64,000 bases of DNA from Phytopseudomonas flavescens (GTDB taxonomy: Bacteria > Pseudomonadota > Gammaproteobacteria > Pseudomonadales > Pseudomonadaceae): NCBI RefSeq assembly GCF_900100535.1, contig NZ_FNDG01000004.1:296132-360131 (forward strand), in the 5' to 3' direction. Shown here piece by piece: positions 9,525-18,809 of the stretch (its first letter is position 1; the number at the start of each line of letters is the position of its first letter). Below the pieces are notes generated by a model. It worked only from the letters and a program-made list of their open reading frames with translations. It was not told where the DNA came from and did no database searches. Made by a program: the position numbers and the translations under genes.

Positions 9525-10727
9525 ATGAGTTCGGTACGGCGCACGAGCTTCTGGCTGATGCTGGGAGCCTCCCTGATCCTCGCCTTGTCCCTTGGCACTC
9601 GCCATGGGTTCGGTCTGTTTTTGTCGCCGATGAGCGATGATTTTGGCTGGGGGCGTGGCGTCTTTGCCTTCGCCATCGCCTTGCAGAATCTGATCTGGGG
9701 TATGGCTCAGCCATTCACCGGTGCCCTGGCGGATCGTTTCGGCGCGCAGCGCGCGATCATCGTCGGCGGTCTGCTATACGCGGCGGGGCTCATCCTCATG
9801 GGCCTGTCGGACTCGCCGCTGTCGCTGTCATTGAGTGCCGGCCTGCTGATCGGCATCGGTCTGTCGGGCACCTCGTTCTCGGTGATCCTCGGCGTAGTCG
9901 GCCGTGCTGCGCCGGTGGAGAAACGCAGCATGGCCATGGGTATCGCGGCGGCGGCGGGCTCCTTCGGCCAGTTCGCCATGCTGCCGGGTACCCTGGGCCT
10001 GATCGGCTGGCTGGGTTGGTCGGCGGCACTGGTCGCCCTGGGGGGCATGGTGGCACTCATCGCGCCCCTGGCGGCCATGGTCAAGGATCGCCCACAGGTC
10101 TCACAGGGACCCCAGCAGACGCTGGGTGAGGCACTGCGCGAAGCGTTCAAACATTGCGGTTTCTGGCTGCTGGCGCTGGGCTTCTTCGTCTGCGGTTTCC
10201 AGGTGGTGTTCATCGGTGTTCACCTGCCGGCCTATCTGGTCGACCAGCATCTGCCGGCCTTCGTCGGTACAACCGTGCTGGCTCTGGTCGGGCTGTTCAA
10301 CGTATTCGGTACCTATATCGCCGGCTGGCTCGGCGGGCGGCGCTCCAAACCACGGCTGTTGAGTGCGCTGTACCTGGCGCGTGGCGTGGTCATCACGCTG
10401 TTCATCACGGTGCCGCTGAGCGTCTGGACGGCCTATGCCTTCGGTATCGCCATGGGCCTGCTGTGGTTGTCCACGGTGCCGCTGACCAATGGTACGGTGG
10501 CGACCCTGTTCGGGGTGCGCAACCTGTCCATGCTCGGCGGCATCGTCTTCCTGTTCCATCAACTGGGTTCTTTCCTCGGCGGCTGGCTGGGCGGTTACCT
10601 CTACGACCATACGGGCAGCTATGATCTGGTATGGCAGATTTCCATCCTGCTCAGCGTTCTGGCCGCAGCGCTCAACTGGCCGGTTCGCGAACAGCCCGTC
10701 GCCCGTCTGCAAGGTGCCCAGGCATGA
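9525..10727 (+). CDS. MFS transporter
   Basis: A 400-residue major facilitator superfamily permease with twelve predicted hydrophobic helices. The loop after helix 2 reads GALADRFGAQRAIIVGG, close to the MFS signature G-x-L-aD-rxGrkxxl, and the second half has a matching AGWLGGRRSKPRLL. It resembles the oxalate/formate antiporter-like and nitrate/monocarboxylate-type MFS proteins in overall layout, but the substrate cannot be told from sequence. I chose ATG 9525 because GAAGG lies 8-13 nt upstream; an in-frame TTG 33 nt earlier has no such site. The MarR gene is directly upstream and the stop overlaps a 41-codon gene. Confidence 0.88.
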   Translation: MSSVRRTSFWLMLGASLILALSLGTRHGFGLFLSPMSDDFGWGRGVFAFAIALQNLIWGMAQPFTGALADRFGAQRAIIVGGLLYAAGLILMGLSDSPLSLSLSAGLLIGIGLSGTSFSVILGVVGRAAPVEKRSMAMGIAAAAGSFGQFAMLPGTLGLIGWLGWSAALVALGGMVALIAPLAAMVKDRPQVSQGPQQTLGEALREAFKHCGFWLLALGFFVCGFQVVFIGVHLPAYLVDQHLPAFVGTTVLALVGLFNVFGTYIAGWLGGRRSKPRLLSALYLARGVVITLFITVPLSVWTAYAFGIAMGLLWLSTVPLTNGTVATLFGVRNLSMLGGIVFLFHQLGSFLGGWLGGYLYDHTGSYDLVWQISILLSVLAAALNWPVREQPVARLQGAQA

Positions 10728-10849
10728 CATTCAGACCCTGGCTTGCTGCAGCCATTGGCGCAGTTGCCTTGTCGGCACTGGCAGTGGTCTTCTGGGGCTG
10801 GCATCAGGGTGGGCTGGCGATCATGCAGTTGGGGATGAGCCTCTGCTGA
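10724..10849 (+). CDS. 41-aa single-span membrane peptide
   Basis: The MFS stop codon overlaps an ATG (ATGA), and the reading frame from it encodes 41 residues starting [12 protein letters not shown] and ending [11 protein letters not shown]. Residues about 6-26 form one hydrophobic helix rich in Ala, Val and Leu. The overlap, the membrane-like composition and the placement 28 nt before the peroxidase ribosome site argue for a real translationally coupled gene, perhaps an accessory peptide of the transporter. No function can be assigned. It is too short for standard gene finders. Confidence 0.55.
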   Translation: MTFRPWLAAAIGAVALSALAVVFWGWHQGGLAIMQLGMSLC

Positions 10850-10877
10850 GCGGATTTACCGAGAAGGAAACCACCTG

Positions 10878-11429
10878 ATGCGCGTGCGACTGTTTGCTTT
10901 GCCGCTGGTTCTGCTGGCGTTCACTGTCTCCGCACAGGCTGCCGAGTGCCCGGCGCTGCTGCAGGGTGAGCTGCCCAAGTTGCGCTCCAAGGAGAAGATC
11001 GACCTGTGTGAGCAGTTCGCCGGCAAGCCGCTGGTGGTGGTCAATACCGCCAGTTTCTGCGGCTTCACCTCGCAGTTCGAAGGGCTGGAAGCGCTCAATC
11101 AGCGCTACCGGGGGCAGGGCCTCGCGATTCTCGGCGTACCGTCGGATTCGTTCAGGCAGGAGTCTGACGATGCCGAGGAGACCGCCAAGGTCTGCTACGT
11201 GAATTACGGCGTGACCTTCACCATGAGCGAAACCCAGCCGGTGACCGGCGACCAGGCCATTCCCTTGTTCAAGGAACTGGCTGCGCAGACGGCAGCGCCA
11301 CGCTGGAATTTCTTCAAGTACGTAGTCGACCGCAAGGGTCAGGTTATCGCGCGGTTTTCCAGCATGACCCAGCCCGATGATCCCGAGCTGATCGCAGCGG
11401 TGGAGAAGGCCATCGCGTCACAGCCCTGA
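10878..11429 (+). CDS. Secreted glutathione peroxidase-family protein
   Basis: A 183-residue thiol peroxidase of the GPx family with a signal peptide cut near residues 21-22 (VSAQA). The peroxidatic cysteine is Cys61 in [12 protein letters not shown] and the WNFFKY segment near 148 carries the Trp/Asn of the active site. The usual FPCNQF motif, which supplies the catalytic Gln, reads VPSDSFRQE here, so the Gln position is Ser. This suggests a periplasmic subfamily with an altered active site. Cys24 and Cys44 are extra cysteines that could act in resolution or structure. An AAGGAAA ribosome site precedes the ATG, and a strong terminator follows at 11445-11474. Confidence 0.85.
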   Translation: MRVRLFALPLVLLAFTVSAQAAECPALLQGELPKLRSKEKIDLCEQFAGKPLVVVNTASFCGFTSQFEGLEALNQRYRGQGLAILGVPSDSFRQESDDAEETAKVCYVNYGVTFTMSETQPVTGDQAIPLFKELAAQTAAPRWNFFKYVVDRKGQVIARFSSMTQPDDPELIAAVEKAIASQP

Positions 11430-11444
11430 ATCGAGTGAACCATG

Positions 11445-11474
11445 AAAAATCGCGGCATGAGCCGCGATTTTTTT
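11445..11474. terminator. Rho-independent terminator between convergent genes
   Basis: A perfect stem AAAAATCGCGGC / GCCGCGATTTTT with the loop ATGA is followed by more T residues. The A-run and T-run on both sides mean it can stop transcripts from the peroxidase on the plus strand and from the FadL-like gene on the minus strand. Confidence 0.88.
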
Positions 11475-11536
11475 GTTTCAGATTTGCCGTCGGTTGAGCA
11501 CGCTACACCTGATGGTAGCTGGTGCTCGAGATCGGC

Positions 11537-12826
11537 TCAGAAACGGTAGGTCAAGGATGCACCCAGGCCGTGGGCGCTGTTCTTGTAGGTGGCGTTGTAG
11601 CTACCGCGTGCAGCGCTGCTGCGGTTGATGTCGACATCTTCCTCCTTGAGGTAGGAATAGGCCAGGTCGATGGTCATGTCATCGCTGGGACTCCAGCCCG
11701 CACCCACGCTGAAAATCGTCCTGTCGCCAGAGGGAATGCGCGGAGAGCGGTCGGTGTTGTTGATTGGTGACTGGTCGATGGCCACCCCGGTACGCAGCAC
11801 CCACTGCGGATTGAGCTTGTAGGACACGCCTATGGCGTGGGCCCAGGTGTCATGCCAGTTCTGCTCTTCGACGATGGTGCCGAGGGGGCCGGCGAAGGCT
11901 CCGCCAACGCCTTCGTTTTCGATGCGCAGCTCCTTGAATCGGCTCCAGCGCGTCCAGGTACTGCCGGCATAAAGGGTCCATGCCTCGTTCAGTTCATGGG
12001 TGAACGACATGTCGACGGATTCGGGCGTGGTCACATCCAGAGACGCGTCGTACTTGCCCGCCGAGCTGCCGATGATGAAGCCCGGGCCGGATACCCGCGT
12101 ATCGCCTTCCAGTTCGTACTTGACCCGTGAACGATAGGTGACGCCGGCGCGAGTCTGCGGAGTGAACTCGTACAGCACGCCGACGTTGAAGCCCACGGCC
12201 ACGTCGTCGCCCTTGATCTTGACCTTGCCATCATTGCTGCCCGGCGGGCCGATCGGGTTGGTCAGCGACGACGTCAGCTCACCTTCGATATGGTTGAAGG
12301 TCGGGCCGAAACCGACCGACAGCTGATCGTTGAAGCGGTAACTCAGTGTCGGTTGCACGGTGATGACCCGCACATAGCTCTTGTCTGCGAAATAACGACC
12401 CTGAAAGCCGGTCTCGTAATCGGTCGCCAGGCCGAAGGGGACGTAAACGCCGATGCCGAAGGCGACTTTTTCATCCAGCGGCTTGACGTAGTAACCCATG
12501 GGCACGCCGGTGGTGGGCACCATGTCGCCGTCGTTGCTGCCGCCATTGGCAGTGCCGGCAGCGGTGCGGCTGCCGTTGCTGCTGATGCTGCTCTTGGCGT
12601 GGATGGCGGCGACGCCGAAGTTGATCTGCTCGCGCTTGATACGTGCCATGCCGGCCGGGTTGCCGACCACCGTGCTGGCATCCTCTGCGGAGGACGAGCG
12701 GCCTGCGAAGGACATGCCCATGCCCGAGACACTCTGCTCGTTGAGGGCAAAGCCGCTGGCCAGGGTGTAGCTGGAGGTGGATGCGATGGCGATTGCCAGA
12801 CCGGTTCTTAGGATTCTTGTACTCAC
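11537..12826 (-). CDS. FadL/OmpP1-family outer membrane transport protein
   Basis: A 429-residue outer membrane beta-barrel of the FadL/TodX/OmpP1 family, which brings hydrophobic compounds such as long-chain fatty acids across the outer membrane. After a signal peptide ending at about residue 23 (YTLASG), the mature start reads GFALNEQSVSGMGMSFAG, then NPAGMA, both hallmarks of the family plug domain. The chain ends in aromatic-rich strands with a terminal Phe, as barrel proteins do. The start is GTG with AAGGAG upstream. It is convergent with the peroxidase gene and shares its terminator. Confidence 0.9.
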   Translation of the reverse strand: MSTRILRTGLAIAIASTSSYTLASGFALNEQSVSGMGMSFAGRSSSAEDASTVVGNPAGMARIKREQINFGVAAIHAKSSISSNGSRTAAGTANGGSNDGDMVPTTGVPMGYYVKPLDEKVAFGIGVYVPFGLATDYETGFQGRYFADKSYVRVITVQPTLSYRFNDQLSVGFGPTFNHIEGELTSSLTNPIGPPGSNDGKVKIKGDDVAVGFNVGVLYEFTPQTRAGVTYRSRVKYELEGDTRVSGPGFIIGSSAGKYDASLDVTTPESVDMSFTHELNEAWTLYAGSTWTRWSRFKELRIENEGVGGAFAGPLGTIVEEQNWHDTWAHAIGVSYKLNPQWVLRTGVAIDQSPINNTDRSPRIPSGDRTIFSVGAGWSPSDDMTIDLAYSYLKEEDVDINRSSAARGSYNATYKNSAHGLGASLTYRF

Positions 12827-13599
12827 GGGGTGCTCCTTGGCAGGGTCGGGGAAACTCTTGCGTTGCTGTCTTTATGTCAATCTGGAAAGTTCGCCGCTGG
12901 ATACCATGCCATCGGGGTGAAACTCTCCGTCAAGGCAGAATATAGAGCCTTGCGGGAGTTGGCACCTGTGACTCGATAGTCAGTTGGTTCGGTGGCAACC
13001 ACTCGTCCGGGAGTGCTGCTTTGCCTGCTTGAAATGGGGGCATGCAAGGTGCTGCAGTTACTCCCGTAGGTACCTCTGCGAATGAACGAGCGGTGAGAGC
13101 CATAGCGTGCTCGACGCGCCAGGTGCGGGGAAAGCCCACAGGCCTATAATCCAATTGATGTAAGAGGTTAGCTGCTTGAATTGAATCCTAGTGGGACATC
13201 CAGGCGGTAAGGGGCTGTTTTTAAATCGATTGAGGATCTGAACCGCCTTGCATATGCCGAATTGTAAGTGTCGCAAAGCACTGTGGGGCAACTCGGCCGA
13301 TCCACATTGACACCACGGCCGGGACTTCGGCAGTATCGACGCATAGTCGTCTTGACCGAGCATTCCATGTTCCCTATCTCCCAGCCCATGCTCCCTGTTC
13401 CTGGCCTAGTCGCCGGGTGGTGGCGCGTTTGCCTGGAAGCCGGCAAGTCGAAGAAACAGTCGCTCATTTGACCGGGGCGCGCTGTCCCGTCAGATGGGCT
13501 GACAGGACAGAGGCGCGAAGTCGAAGCATTCTTTCGCCACACGCCCTTGCTGCACTCCATCGACGGTGACCACACGGTCTACACCAAGGAGTTGCATGC
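12827..13599. other. 773-bp region without a convincing gene
   Basis: The first part must hold the promoter of the FadL-like gene and the last part the promoter and AAGGAG site (about 13586-13591) of the DapA-like gene. In between, the base composition is more AT-rich than the neighbours, notably around 13140-13270. Short open frames exist on both strands, but none has a recognisable product, a good ribosome site or the local codon bias. It could be gene debris or hold a small RNA. Confidence 0.6.
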
Positions 13600-14454
13600 A
13601 TGTCTACATTTTCCGGAATCTGGGTCGCCCTGGTTACGCCATTTCGTGATGGGCAGGTGGATCTGCCCGCTTTACGCTCGTTGGCCGTGCACCTGCTGGA
13701 GATGGGCGCGGCCGGGCTGGTGGTCTGCGGTACCAGCGGCGAAGCGGCTGCGCTGGACGAACGCGAGCAACTGGCGGTGCTCGACGCCGCGCTCGAGGTG
13801 GTGCCTGCCAGCCGCGTGGTGATGGGGCTCAGTGGCAACAATCAGACTGCGGTACTGGCCCGCTTGCAGCGCATCCAGAGCCGCCCGCTGGCGGGTTTGC
13901 TGGTGCCGGCACCTTATTACATCAGACCGTCGCAGCAGGGGCTGTTGGCATTCTTCGAGGCCATCGCCGACGCCTCGCGGTTGCCTATCATCCTTTACGA
14001 CATTCCTTACCGCAGCGCCGTCAGCATGGAGCTGGAGACCGTCCGACAGCTCGCCGGGCACCCGCGAATAACGGCGATCAAGGATTGTGGCGGCGATGCG
14101 CGCAAGACCCAGACGCTGATCGAAGATGGAGTGCTCGACGTACTCGCCGGTGAAGACGAGCAGATATTCACCACCCTGTGTCTTGGTGGCAGCGGTGCCA
14201 TTTCGGCCGCAGCCCATATCCGCACCGCCGATTTCGTGCAGGTGGTGGCGTATCTGCAACGGGGCGACCTGCAGGCCGGTCGTACCCTGTTTCGCCAACT
14301 GCTGCCGTTGATCCGTCTGGCCTTCGCCGAGCCCAATCCGGCACCGATAAAAAGCCTGCTGGCCATGCGGGGATGGATTGCCGATGAGTTGCGCGAGCCC
14401 ATGCTGCGCTGTTCCGACGCCTTGCGTGAGCGCCTGCGTGATGAGCGACTGTGA
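13600..14454 (+). CDS. Dihydrodipicolinate synthase/N-acetylneuraminate lyase family aldolase
   Basis: A 284-residue class I aldolase of the DapA/NanA family. The residues of a DapA site are present at standard positions: Thr45 in GTSGEA, tyrosines in PYYIRPSQQG near 107, Tyr133 and the substrate arginine in YDIPYRS, and the Schiff-base lysine Lys161 in AIKDCGG. The second Thr of the usual GTTGES is Ser. It may make 4-hydroxy-tetrahydrodipicolinate from pyruvate and aspartate semialdehyde, but the neighbourhood is not that of the main Pseudomonas dapA, so a paralogue with another oxo-acid substrate is equally possible. A strong AAGGAG ribosome site supports the start. Confidence 0.82.
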   Translation: MSTFSGIWVALVTPFRDGQVDLPALRSLAVHLLEMGAAGLVVCGTSGEAAALDEREQLAVLDAALEVVPASRVVMGLSGNNQTAVLARLQRIQSRPLAGLLVPAPYYIRPSQQGLLAFFEAIADASRLPIILYDIPYRSAVSMELETVRQLAGHPRITAIKDCGGDARKTQTLIEDGVLDVLAGEDEQIFTTLCLGGSGAISAAAHIRTADFVQVVAYLQRGDLQAGRTLFRQLLPLIRLAFAEPNPAPIKSLLAMRGWIADELREPMLRCSDALRERLRDERL

Positions 14455-14515
14455 GCGTGCAACACGGCGGCGACTCACGGGATATACTGCGCGGCAATCT
14501 TTACGGGAGAGCCGC

Positions 14516-15649
14516 GTGAGCATCGAAATTGTCTGGATTCGAGACAACGCCAGCCTGGCGGAGCATTGCTCTGCCTGGCGCAAACAGCCATTTCTGGCGC
14601 TGGACACCGAGTTCATGCGCGTCGACACCTTTTACCCGATTGCCGGTCTTCTGCAGGTCAGCGAGGGCGAGCGGGCCTATCTGATCGACCCGCTGCCGAT
14701 CGACGACTGGTCGCCCTTCGCCGCACTGCTCGAGGATGTACGGGTGGTCAAGGTGGTGCATGCCTGCAGTGAAGACCTGGAAGTGCTATTGCGCCTGACC
14801 GGCAGCCTGCCGGTGCCGCTGTTCGATTCGCAACTGGCGGCCGGTTATCTCAACCTTGGATTCTCCATGGGCTATTCGCGGCTGGTACAGGCGGTGCTGG
14901 GCATCGAACTGCCCAAGGGCGAGACCCGCTCGGACTGGCTGCAGCGCCCGCTTTCCGATACGCAGGTCAGCTACGCCGCCGAAGACGTGGTGCACCTGGC
15001 CGAACTCTACCGGCGTCTGCAGGACAGGCTGCCGGCCGAGAAGAATGCCTGGATACTCGAGGACGGTGCCGAGCTGGTCGCGGCCCTCGGTCGCGAGACG
15101 CCTGCCGAGGAGGCCTATCGCGAAGCCAAGCTGGCGTGGAAACTGTCACGCGCCCAACTGGCGGTGCTGCGTGTGCTGTGCATCTGGCGGGAGCGGCAGG
15201 CGCGGGCGCGCAACCAGCCACGCAACCGGATTCTACGCGAACACTCGTTGTGGCCACTGGCCCGCCAGCAACCGGGGGATCTGGTCAGTCTGGCGCGCAT
15301 CGAGGAGATGCACCCGAAGACCGTGCGCCAGGACGGCGAGACCATCCTGCAGATGATCCGCGAGGCCGCCGCGCTGCCTCAGAGCGAGTGGCCGCCGGCC
15401 ATGCCGGAGCCGCTGCCGCTGGAGTCCACGGCGCTGCTCAAGAAGCTGCGAGCCATTGGCCAGCGTGAAGGCGAACGTCTGGATATCGCCCCGGAACTGA
15501 TGCTGCGCAAGAAGACCCTCGAGGCCCTGCTCAAGAGCGGTTACCCGGATGGTCCCTACCGCCTGCCAGAGAGCCTGCGCGGCTGGCGCCGTGAGCTGAT
15601 GGGCCAGGCGTTGCTCGATTGCCTGGCCGCTCAAGGAGAGTCCGCTTGA
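14516..15649 (+). CDS. rnd: Ribonuclease D
   Basis: RNase D is a 3'-5' exoribonuclease of the DEDD family that trims tRNA precursors and other stable RNAs. The 377-residue product has the exonuclease motifs [16 protein letters not shown] near residues 25-40, [14 protein letters not shown] near 78-91 and the motif III region [15 protein letters not shown] near 150, followed by HRDC RNA-binding domains. The start is GTG with a GGGAGA site 6 nt upstream; an open frame continues further back but lacks conservation with the family. It overlaps ycgL (TTGA). Confidence 0.93.
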   Translation: MSIEIVWIRDNASLAEHCSAWRKQPFLALDTEFMRVDTFYPIAGLLQVSEGERAYLIDPLPIDDWSPFAALLEDVRVVKVVHACSEDLEVLLRLTGSLPVPLFDSQLAAGYLNLGFSMGYSRLVQAVLGIELPKGETRSDWLQRPLSDTQVSYAAEDVVHLAELYRRLQDRLPAEKNAWILEDGAELVAALGRETPAEEAYREAKLAWKLSRAQLAVLRVLCIWRERQARARNQPRNRILREHSLWPLARQQPGDLVSLARIEEMHPKTVRQDGETILQMIREAAALPQSEWPPAMPEPLPLESTALLKKLRAIGQREGERLDIAPELMLRKKTLEALLKSGYPDGPYRLPESLRGWRRELMGQALLDCLAAQGESA

Positions 15650-15939
15650 AACGTATCTGCTCCATCTACAAGAGCCCCCGCAAGGATGGCATGTACCTCT
15701 ACGTGCTGCGTGCCGATGCGCTGAAACAGGTTCCCGAGAATCTGCTGAGCGCCTTCGGGCCGCCCGTCCTTGCCTTCGACATGGTGCTGACGCCTGAGCG
15801 CACCCTGGCACGCGAAGACATCCACAAGGTGCTGGAGAACCTCGATAGCCAGGGTTATCACCTGCAGATGCCGCCACCGGAAGAGGATTACATCGAGCAT
15901 CTGCCGGAAGAGCTGTTACGTCGCAACGACCCTGTCTGA
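15646..15939 (+). CDS. ycgL: YcgL-family protein
   Basis: A 97-residue conserved gammaproteobacterial protein of the YcgL family. Its N-terminus [19 protein letters not shown] and its C-terminal [16 protein letters not shown] are the family hallmarks. The molecular role is unknown. The start is a TTG overlapping the rnd stop, with AAGGAGA 7-13 nt upstream; the conserved protein begins exactly here. Tight coupling to rnd suggests shared expression and possibly a role linked to RNA turnover, which is inference. Confidence 0.9.
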   Translation: MKRICSIYKSPRKDGMYLYVLRADALKQVPENLLSAFGPPVLAFDMVLTPERTLAREDIHKVLENLDSQGYHLQMPPPEEDYIEHLPEELLRRNDPV

Positions 15940-15950
15940 GGTAGGCCGAA

Positions 15951-16880
15951 ATGCGTGTACTGATTGCCGAGAACGATCACGTTCTGTACCGCGAATTGCT
16001 GCAGAGGGCCCAGCCGGAGCTCGAGCTGATCGCTGGCGATGGCCCCGGGCTGGCGGCGCAGGCGGGGAGTTGTCAGGTCTGGCTGGGTGAGCCGCATCTG
16101 TTCGCCGAACTGATCCGCGCCGGCCACAAGCCGGACTGGGTGCAGTCGACCTGGGCCGGTATCACGCCGCTGCTGGCGCAGGACTTGCCACGGGATTATC
16201 GATTGACTCGCGCGGTCGGGGTTTTCGGCCAGGTGATGGCCGAGTACGTGCTCTGTCACATGCTCGTTCACCAGCGCGAACTCTTCACCCGCCTGCAGGC
16301 GCAGCGCGAGCAGCGTTGGGATGGTCGCCTGCCGGGCAGCCTGGCTGGGTGCAAGGTGCTGATCGTCGGTACCGGCGAAATCGGCCTGGCGGTTGCTCGC
16401 TTCCTGCAACCGTTCAACGTCGAACTGACCGGGGTCGCCAGTAGCGCGCGGACGCTGGCGCCATTCAGTGAAGTGGCGCCTGTCGAGGCGCTGCCGCGTC
16501 TGGTCGCAGAGGCCGATTACGTGATCAACCTGCTGCCCGACACGCCGGCGACCCGGGACATTTACGATGCGGCCTTGCTGGCATGCTTCAAACCATCGGC
16601 GGTATTGATCAATGCCGGACGCGGTACGTCGGTGGTCGATGAGGATCTGGTCGCGGCGCTTGCCCGCGGGCAACTGGCTGCGGCGGTGATCGATGTCTGC
16701 CGTGAAGAGCCGTTGCCCGCCGGGCACCCGTTCTGGACGGCCGACAACCTGCTGCTGACCGGTCACAGTGCAGCCCCGACTTTGCCGCCTCTGCTGGTGG
16801 AACTGTTCGTCGGCAATCTGCAGCGTTATCGAGATGGTAGCGCTCTGCTGGGGTTGGTCGACTTCGCCCGAGGCTACTGA
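15951..16880 (+). CDS. D-2-hydroxyacid dehydrogenase (glyoxylate/hydroxypyruvate reductase type)
   Basis: A 309-residue NAD(P)-dependent dehydrogenase that should reduce 2-oxoacids such as glyoxylate or hydroxypyruvate. The cofactor fold is marked by [16 protein letters not shown] near residues 138-153. The signature [14 protein letters not shown], the catalytic Arg region [15 protein letters not shown], the Glu in [11 protein letters not shown] and the catalytic His in [10 protein letters not shown] follow in order. It lies 11 nt after ycgL in the same direction, as in other Pseudomonas. The exact substrate is not settled by sequence. Confidence 0.88.
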   Translation: MRVLIAENDHVLYRELLQRAQPELELIAGDGPGLAAQAGSCQVWLGEPHLFAELIRAGHKPDWVQSTWAGITPLLAQDLPRDYRLTRAVGVFGQVMAEYVLCHMLVHQRELFTRLQAQREQRWDGRLPGSLAGCKVLIVGTGEIGLAVARFLQPFNVELTGVASSARTLAPFSEVAPVEALPRLVAEADYVINLLPDTPATRDIYDAALLACFKPSAVLINAGRGTSVVDEDLVAALARGQLAAAVIDVCREEPLPAGHPFWTADNLLLTGHSAAPTLPPLLVELFVGNLQRYRDGSALLGLVDFARGY

Positions 16881-16963
16881 GCCGCGCCGTCGCGCGCGGC
16901 TTGTACTGTAAGCTCGGCAGACCTAGACTGCCGGCCTTTGACCTGCGACCTCCAGTGCTGATC

Positions 16964-17413
16964 ATGGCCGTGCCTATCGCCCGTTTCTGGCAACACAAGA
17001 CTCTCGAGCAACTCGACGTTCAGGAGTGGGAGTCGCTGTGCGATGGCTGTGGCCTATGCTGCCTGCAGAAGCTCGAAGACGAGGATGATGGAGCCGTCTA
17101 TTACACGCGCATCGCCTGCAAGCTGCTCGACCTGGATACCTGCCGCTGCAGCGATTACCCGAACCGCAAGTCCTTCGTGCCGGACTGCATTCAGCTCACC
17201 CCGGCCCAGGCGGATCAGTTCCAGTGGCTGCCACCCACCTGTGGTTACCGGCTGGTCAGCGAGGGCAAGGATCTGCCGCTCTGGCATCATCTGGTCTGCG
17301 GTGACCCGGATGCGGTGCACCGTGAGAGGATCTCCCAGGCAGGGCGCATGCTCAGTGAAAACAGCGTGGCCGAAGATGACTGGGAAGAACACCTGATCTT
17401 TCGCGCGGGTTGA
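16964..17413 (+). CDS. ycgN: YcgN-family cysteine cluster protein
   Basis: A 149-residue member of the YcgN family (UPF0260). The cysteine motif CDGCGLCC near residues 26-33, followed by [18 protein letters not shown] and a further LPPTCGYRL, gives eight or more conserved cysteines likely to bind a metal or an iron-sulfur cluster. The biochemical role is not established. I chose ATG 16964; the frame is open for 21 more codons upstream, but those residues do not resemble the family. Its company with rnd and ycgL is typical of Pseudomonas. Confidence 0.85.
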   Translation: MAVPIARFWQHKTLEQLDVQEWESLCDGCGLCCLQKLEDEDDGAVYYTRIACKLLDLDTCRCSDYPNRKSFVPDCIQLTPAQADQFQWLPPTCGYRLVSEGKDLPLWHHLVCGDPDAVHRERISQAGRMLSENSVAEDDWEEHLIFRAG

Positions 17414-17434
17414 GGGTCTGTGATGTGCCGTTAA

Positions 17435-17452
17435 GGCTCGCTTAAGCGAGCC
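17435..17452. repeat. Perfect 18-bp palindrome after ycgN
   Basis: GGCTCGCTTAAGCGAGCC is a perfect palindrome 22 nt after the ycgN stop and 85 nt before the next start. It has no T-run, so it is either a weak terminator, an RNA processing hairpin or a protein-binding site for the gene downstream. Confidence 0.5.
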
Positions 17453-17537
17453 GGTGTCTCATAGCCCTGTTGCACCCCGTGTTCGTGTGCTCTGATCCCA
17501 TGAAACGTTCCGATTCGTCTGTTCTGGAGTTGCCTGT

Positions 17538-18764
17538 ATGTCGATTCGCTGCCTGCTGCTGTCCGCTGTTCTGTTGAGTACCGGTACACCGCTATGGGCG
17601 GCCGAAAAGGTCGATCTGGACTACAAGGTGAAATTCCTTCCGGAAAGCGATCAGGCCGAAGTCAGCATCAGCCTGGAGAAGGGCGAGCGCGTGCGCAGCC
17701 TCAACTTCAACCTGGGCAACGATGGCTATTACAGCGACTTCAAGGCTGACGGCGAGTGGAAGCAGGAAGACGCGCAGCGCGGTCTGTGGGTGCCGGGCAA
17801 GGGCAAGACCAGCCTGACCTACAAGGTCCGTATCAGCCACCCTCGTGGGGAGGGCCGTTTCGACGCGCGGATGACCGAGGACTGGGCGCTGTTGCGTGGC
17901 GACGACTTGATTCCCCGCGCGATACTCAACCAGGTCGACGGCACGGATCTGGTCGCGCGCCTGGCGTTCGACCTGCCCAAAGGCTGGCGCAGCGTCGAGA
18001 CCGGCTGGCCGCGCGTGGGCAAGAACAAATTCCGCATCGACAACCCGCAGCGCAAGTTCGATCGCCCCACCGGCTGGATCGTCGCTGGCAAGGTCGGCAC
18101 GCGGCGCGCCAAGCTCGGTGAAACCCAGGTGACCATCGCCGCGCCGGTGGGTGAGGGCATGCGGCGCATGGATGTCCTGACCCTGCTGACCTTCGTGTGG
18201 CCCGAGATGCAGGCGGTGTTCCCGCGTGACCCGGGTAAACTGTTGGTGGTCGGCGCCGGTGATCCGATGTGGCGTGGCGGTCTGTCGGCCCCCAATTCCT
18301 ATTTCATGCACGCCGACCGCCCGCTGGTCAGCGAAAACGGCACCAGCTCACTGGTACACGAACTGGTGCACGTGTTCAGCCGGATCAGCGACACCGACAA
18401 GAGCGACTGGATCAGCGAAGGCCTGGCCGAGTATTACGCCATCGAAGTGATGCGCCGCGCCGGTGGGCTCAGCGAGGATCGCTACCAGAGAGTCCGCGAG
18501 CACCTGATCAAGTGGAGCAAGCCGGTCAAGTCACTGCGCAGCGAAAACTCCACCGGGCCGATCACCGCCCGTGCGGTGCTGCTCCTGCAGGAACTCGACC
18601 GGGAAATTCGCCAGGCCACCAAGGATGGCCAGCAGCGCTCGCTGGACGACGTGGCTCGCGGCCTGATGCGCCTCGACAAGGCCAGCACCAAGGACTTCAT
18701 CGAGATCACCGAGAACGTCATGGGCCGCAGCTCCAAGGTGCTGGATACCCGACTGCTGCGCTGA
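17538..18764 (+). CDS. Secreted HExxH metallopeptidase-like protein (M61-like)
   Basis: A 408-residue protein with a signal peptide cut after about residue 21 (PLWAA). The first 180 residues look like a beta-rich domain as in M61 peptidases. The zinc site is HELVH at residues 274-278, with the likely third ligand Glu294 in WISEGLAEYY. The usual M1 spacing is HExxH then 18 residues then Glu; here it is 15, so the connecting loop is short. Predicted to be a periplasmic or secreted zinc peptidase; the substrate is unknown. It stands alone between a palindrome and a hairpin terminator. Confidence 0.72.
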   Translation: MSIRCLLLSAVLLSTGTPLWAAEKVDLDYKVKFLPESDQAEVSISLEKGERVRSLNFNLGNDGYYSDFKADGEWKQEDAQRGLWVPGKGKTSLTYKVRISHPRGEGRFDARMTEDWALLRGDDLIPRAILNQVDGTDLVARLAFDLPKGWRSVETGWPRVGKNKFRIDNPQRKFDRPTGWIVAGKVGTRRAKLGETQVTIAAPVGEGMRRMDVLTLLTFVWPEMQAVFPRDPGKLLVVGAGDPMWRGGLSAPNSYFMHADRPLVSENGTSSLVHELVHVFSRISDTDKSDWISEGLAEYYAIEVMRRAGGLSEDRYQRVREHLIKWSKPVKSLRSENSTGPITARAVLLLQELDREIRQATKDGQQRSLDDVARGLMRLDKASTKDFIEITENVMGRSSKVLDTRLLR

Positions 18765-18809
18765 TCTTTTACAGCGACATCATCCTCGAGAGCCCTCTTT
18801 CGAGTCACC

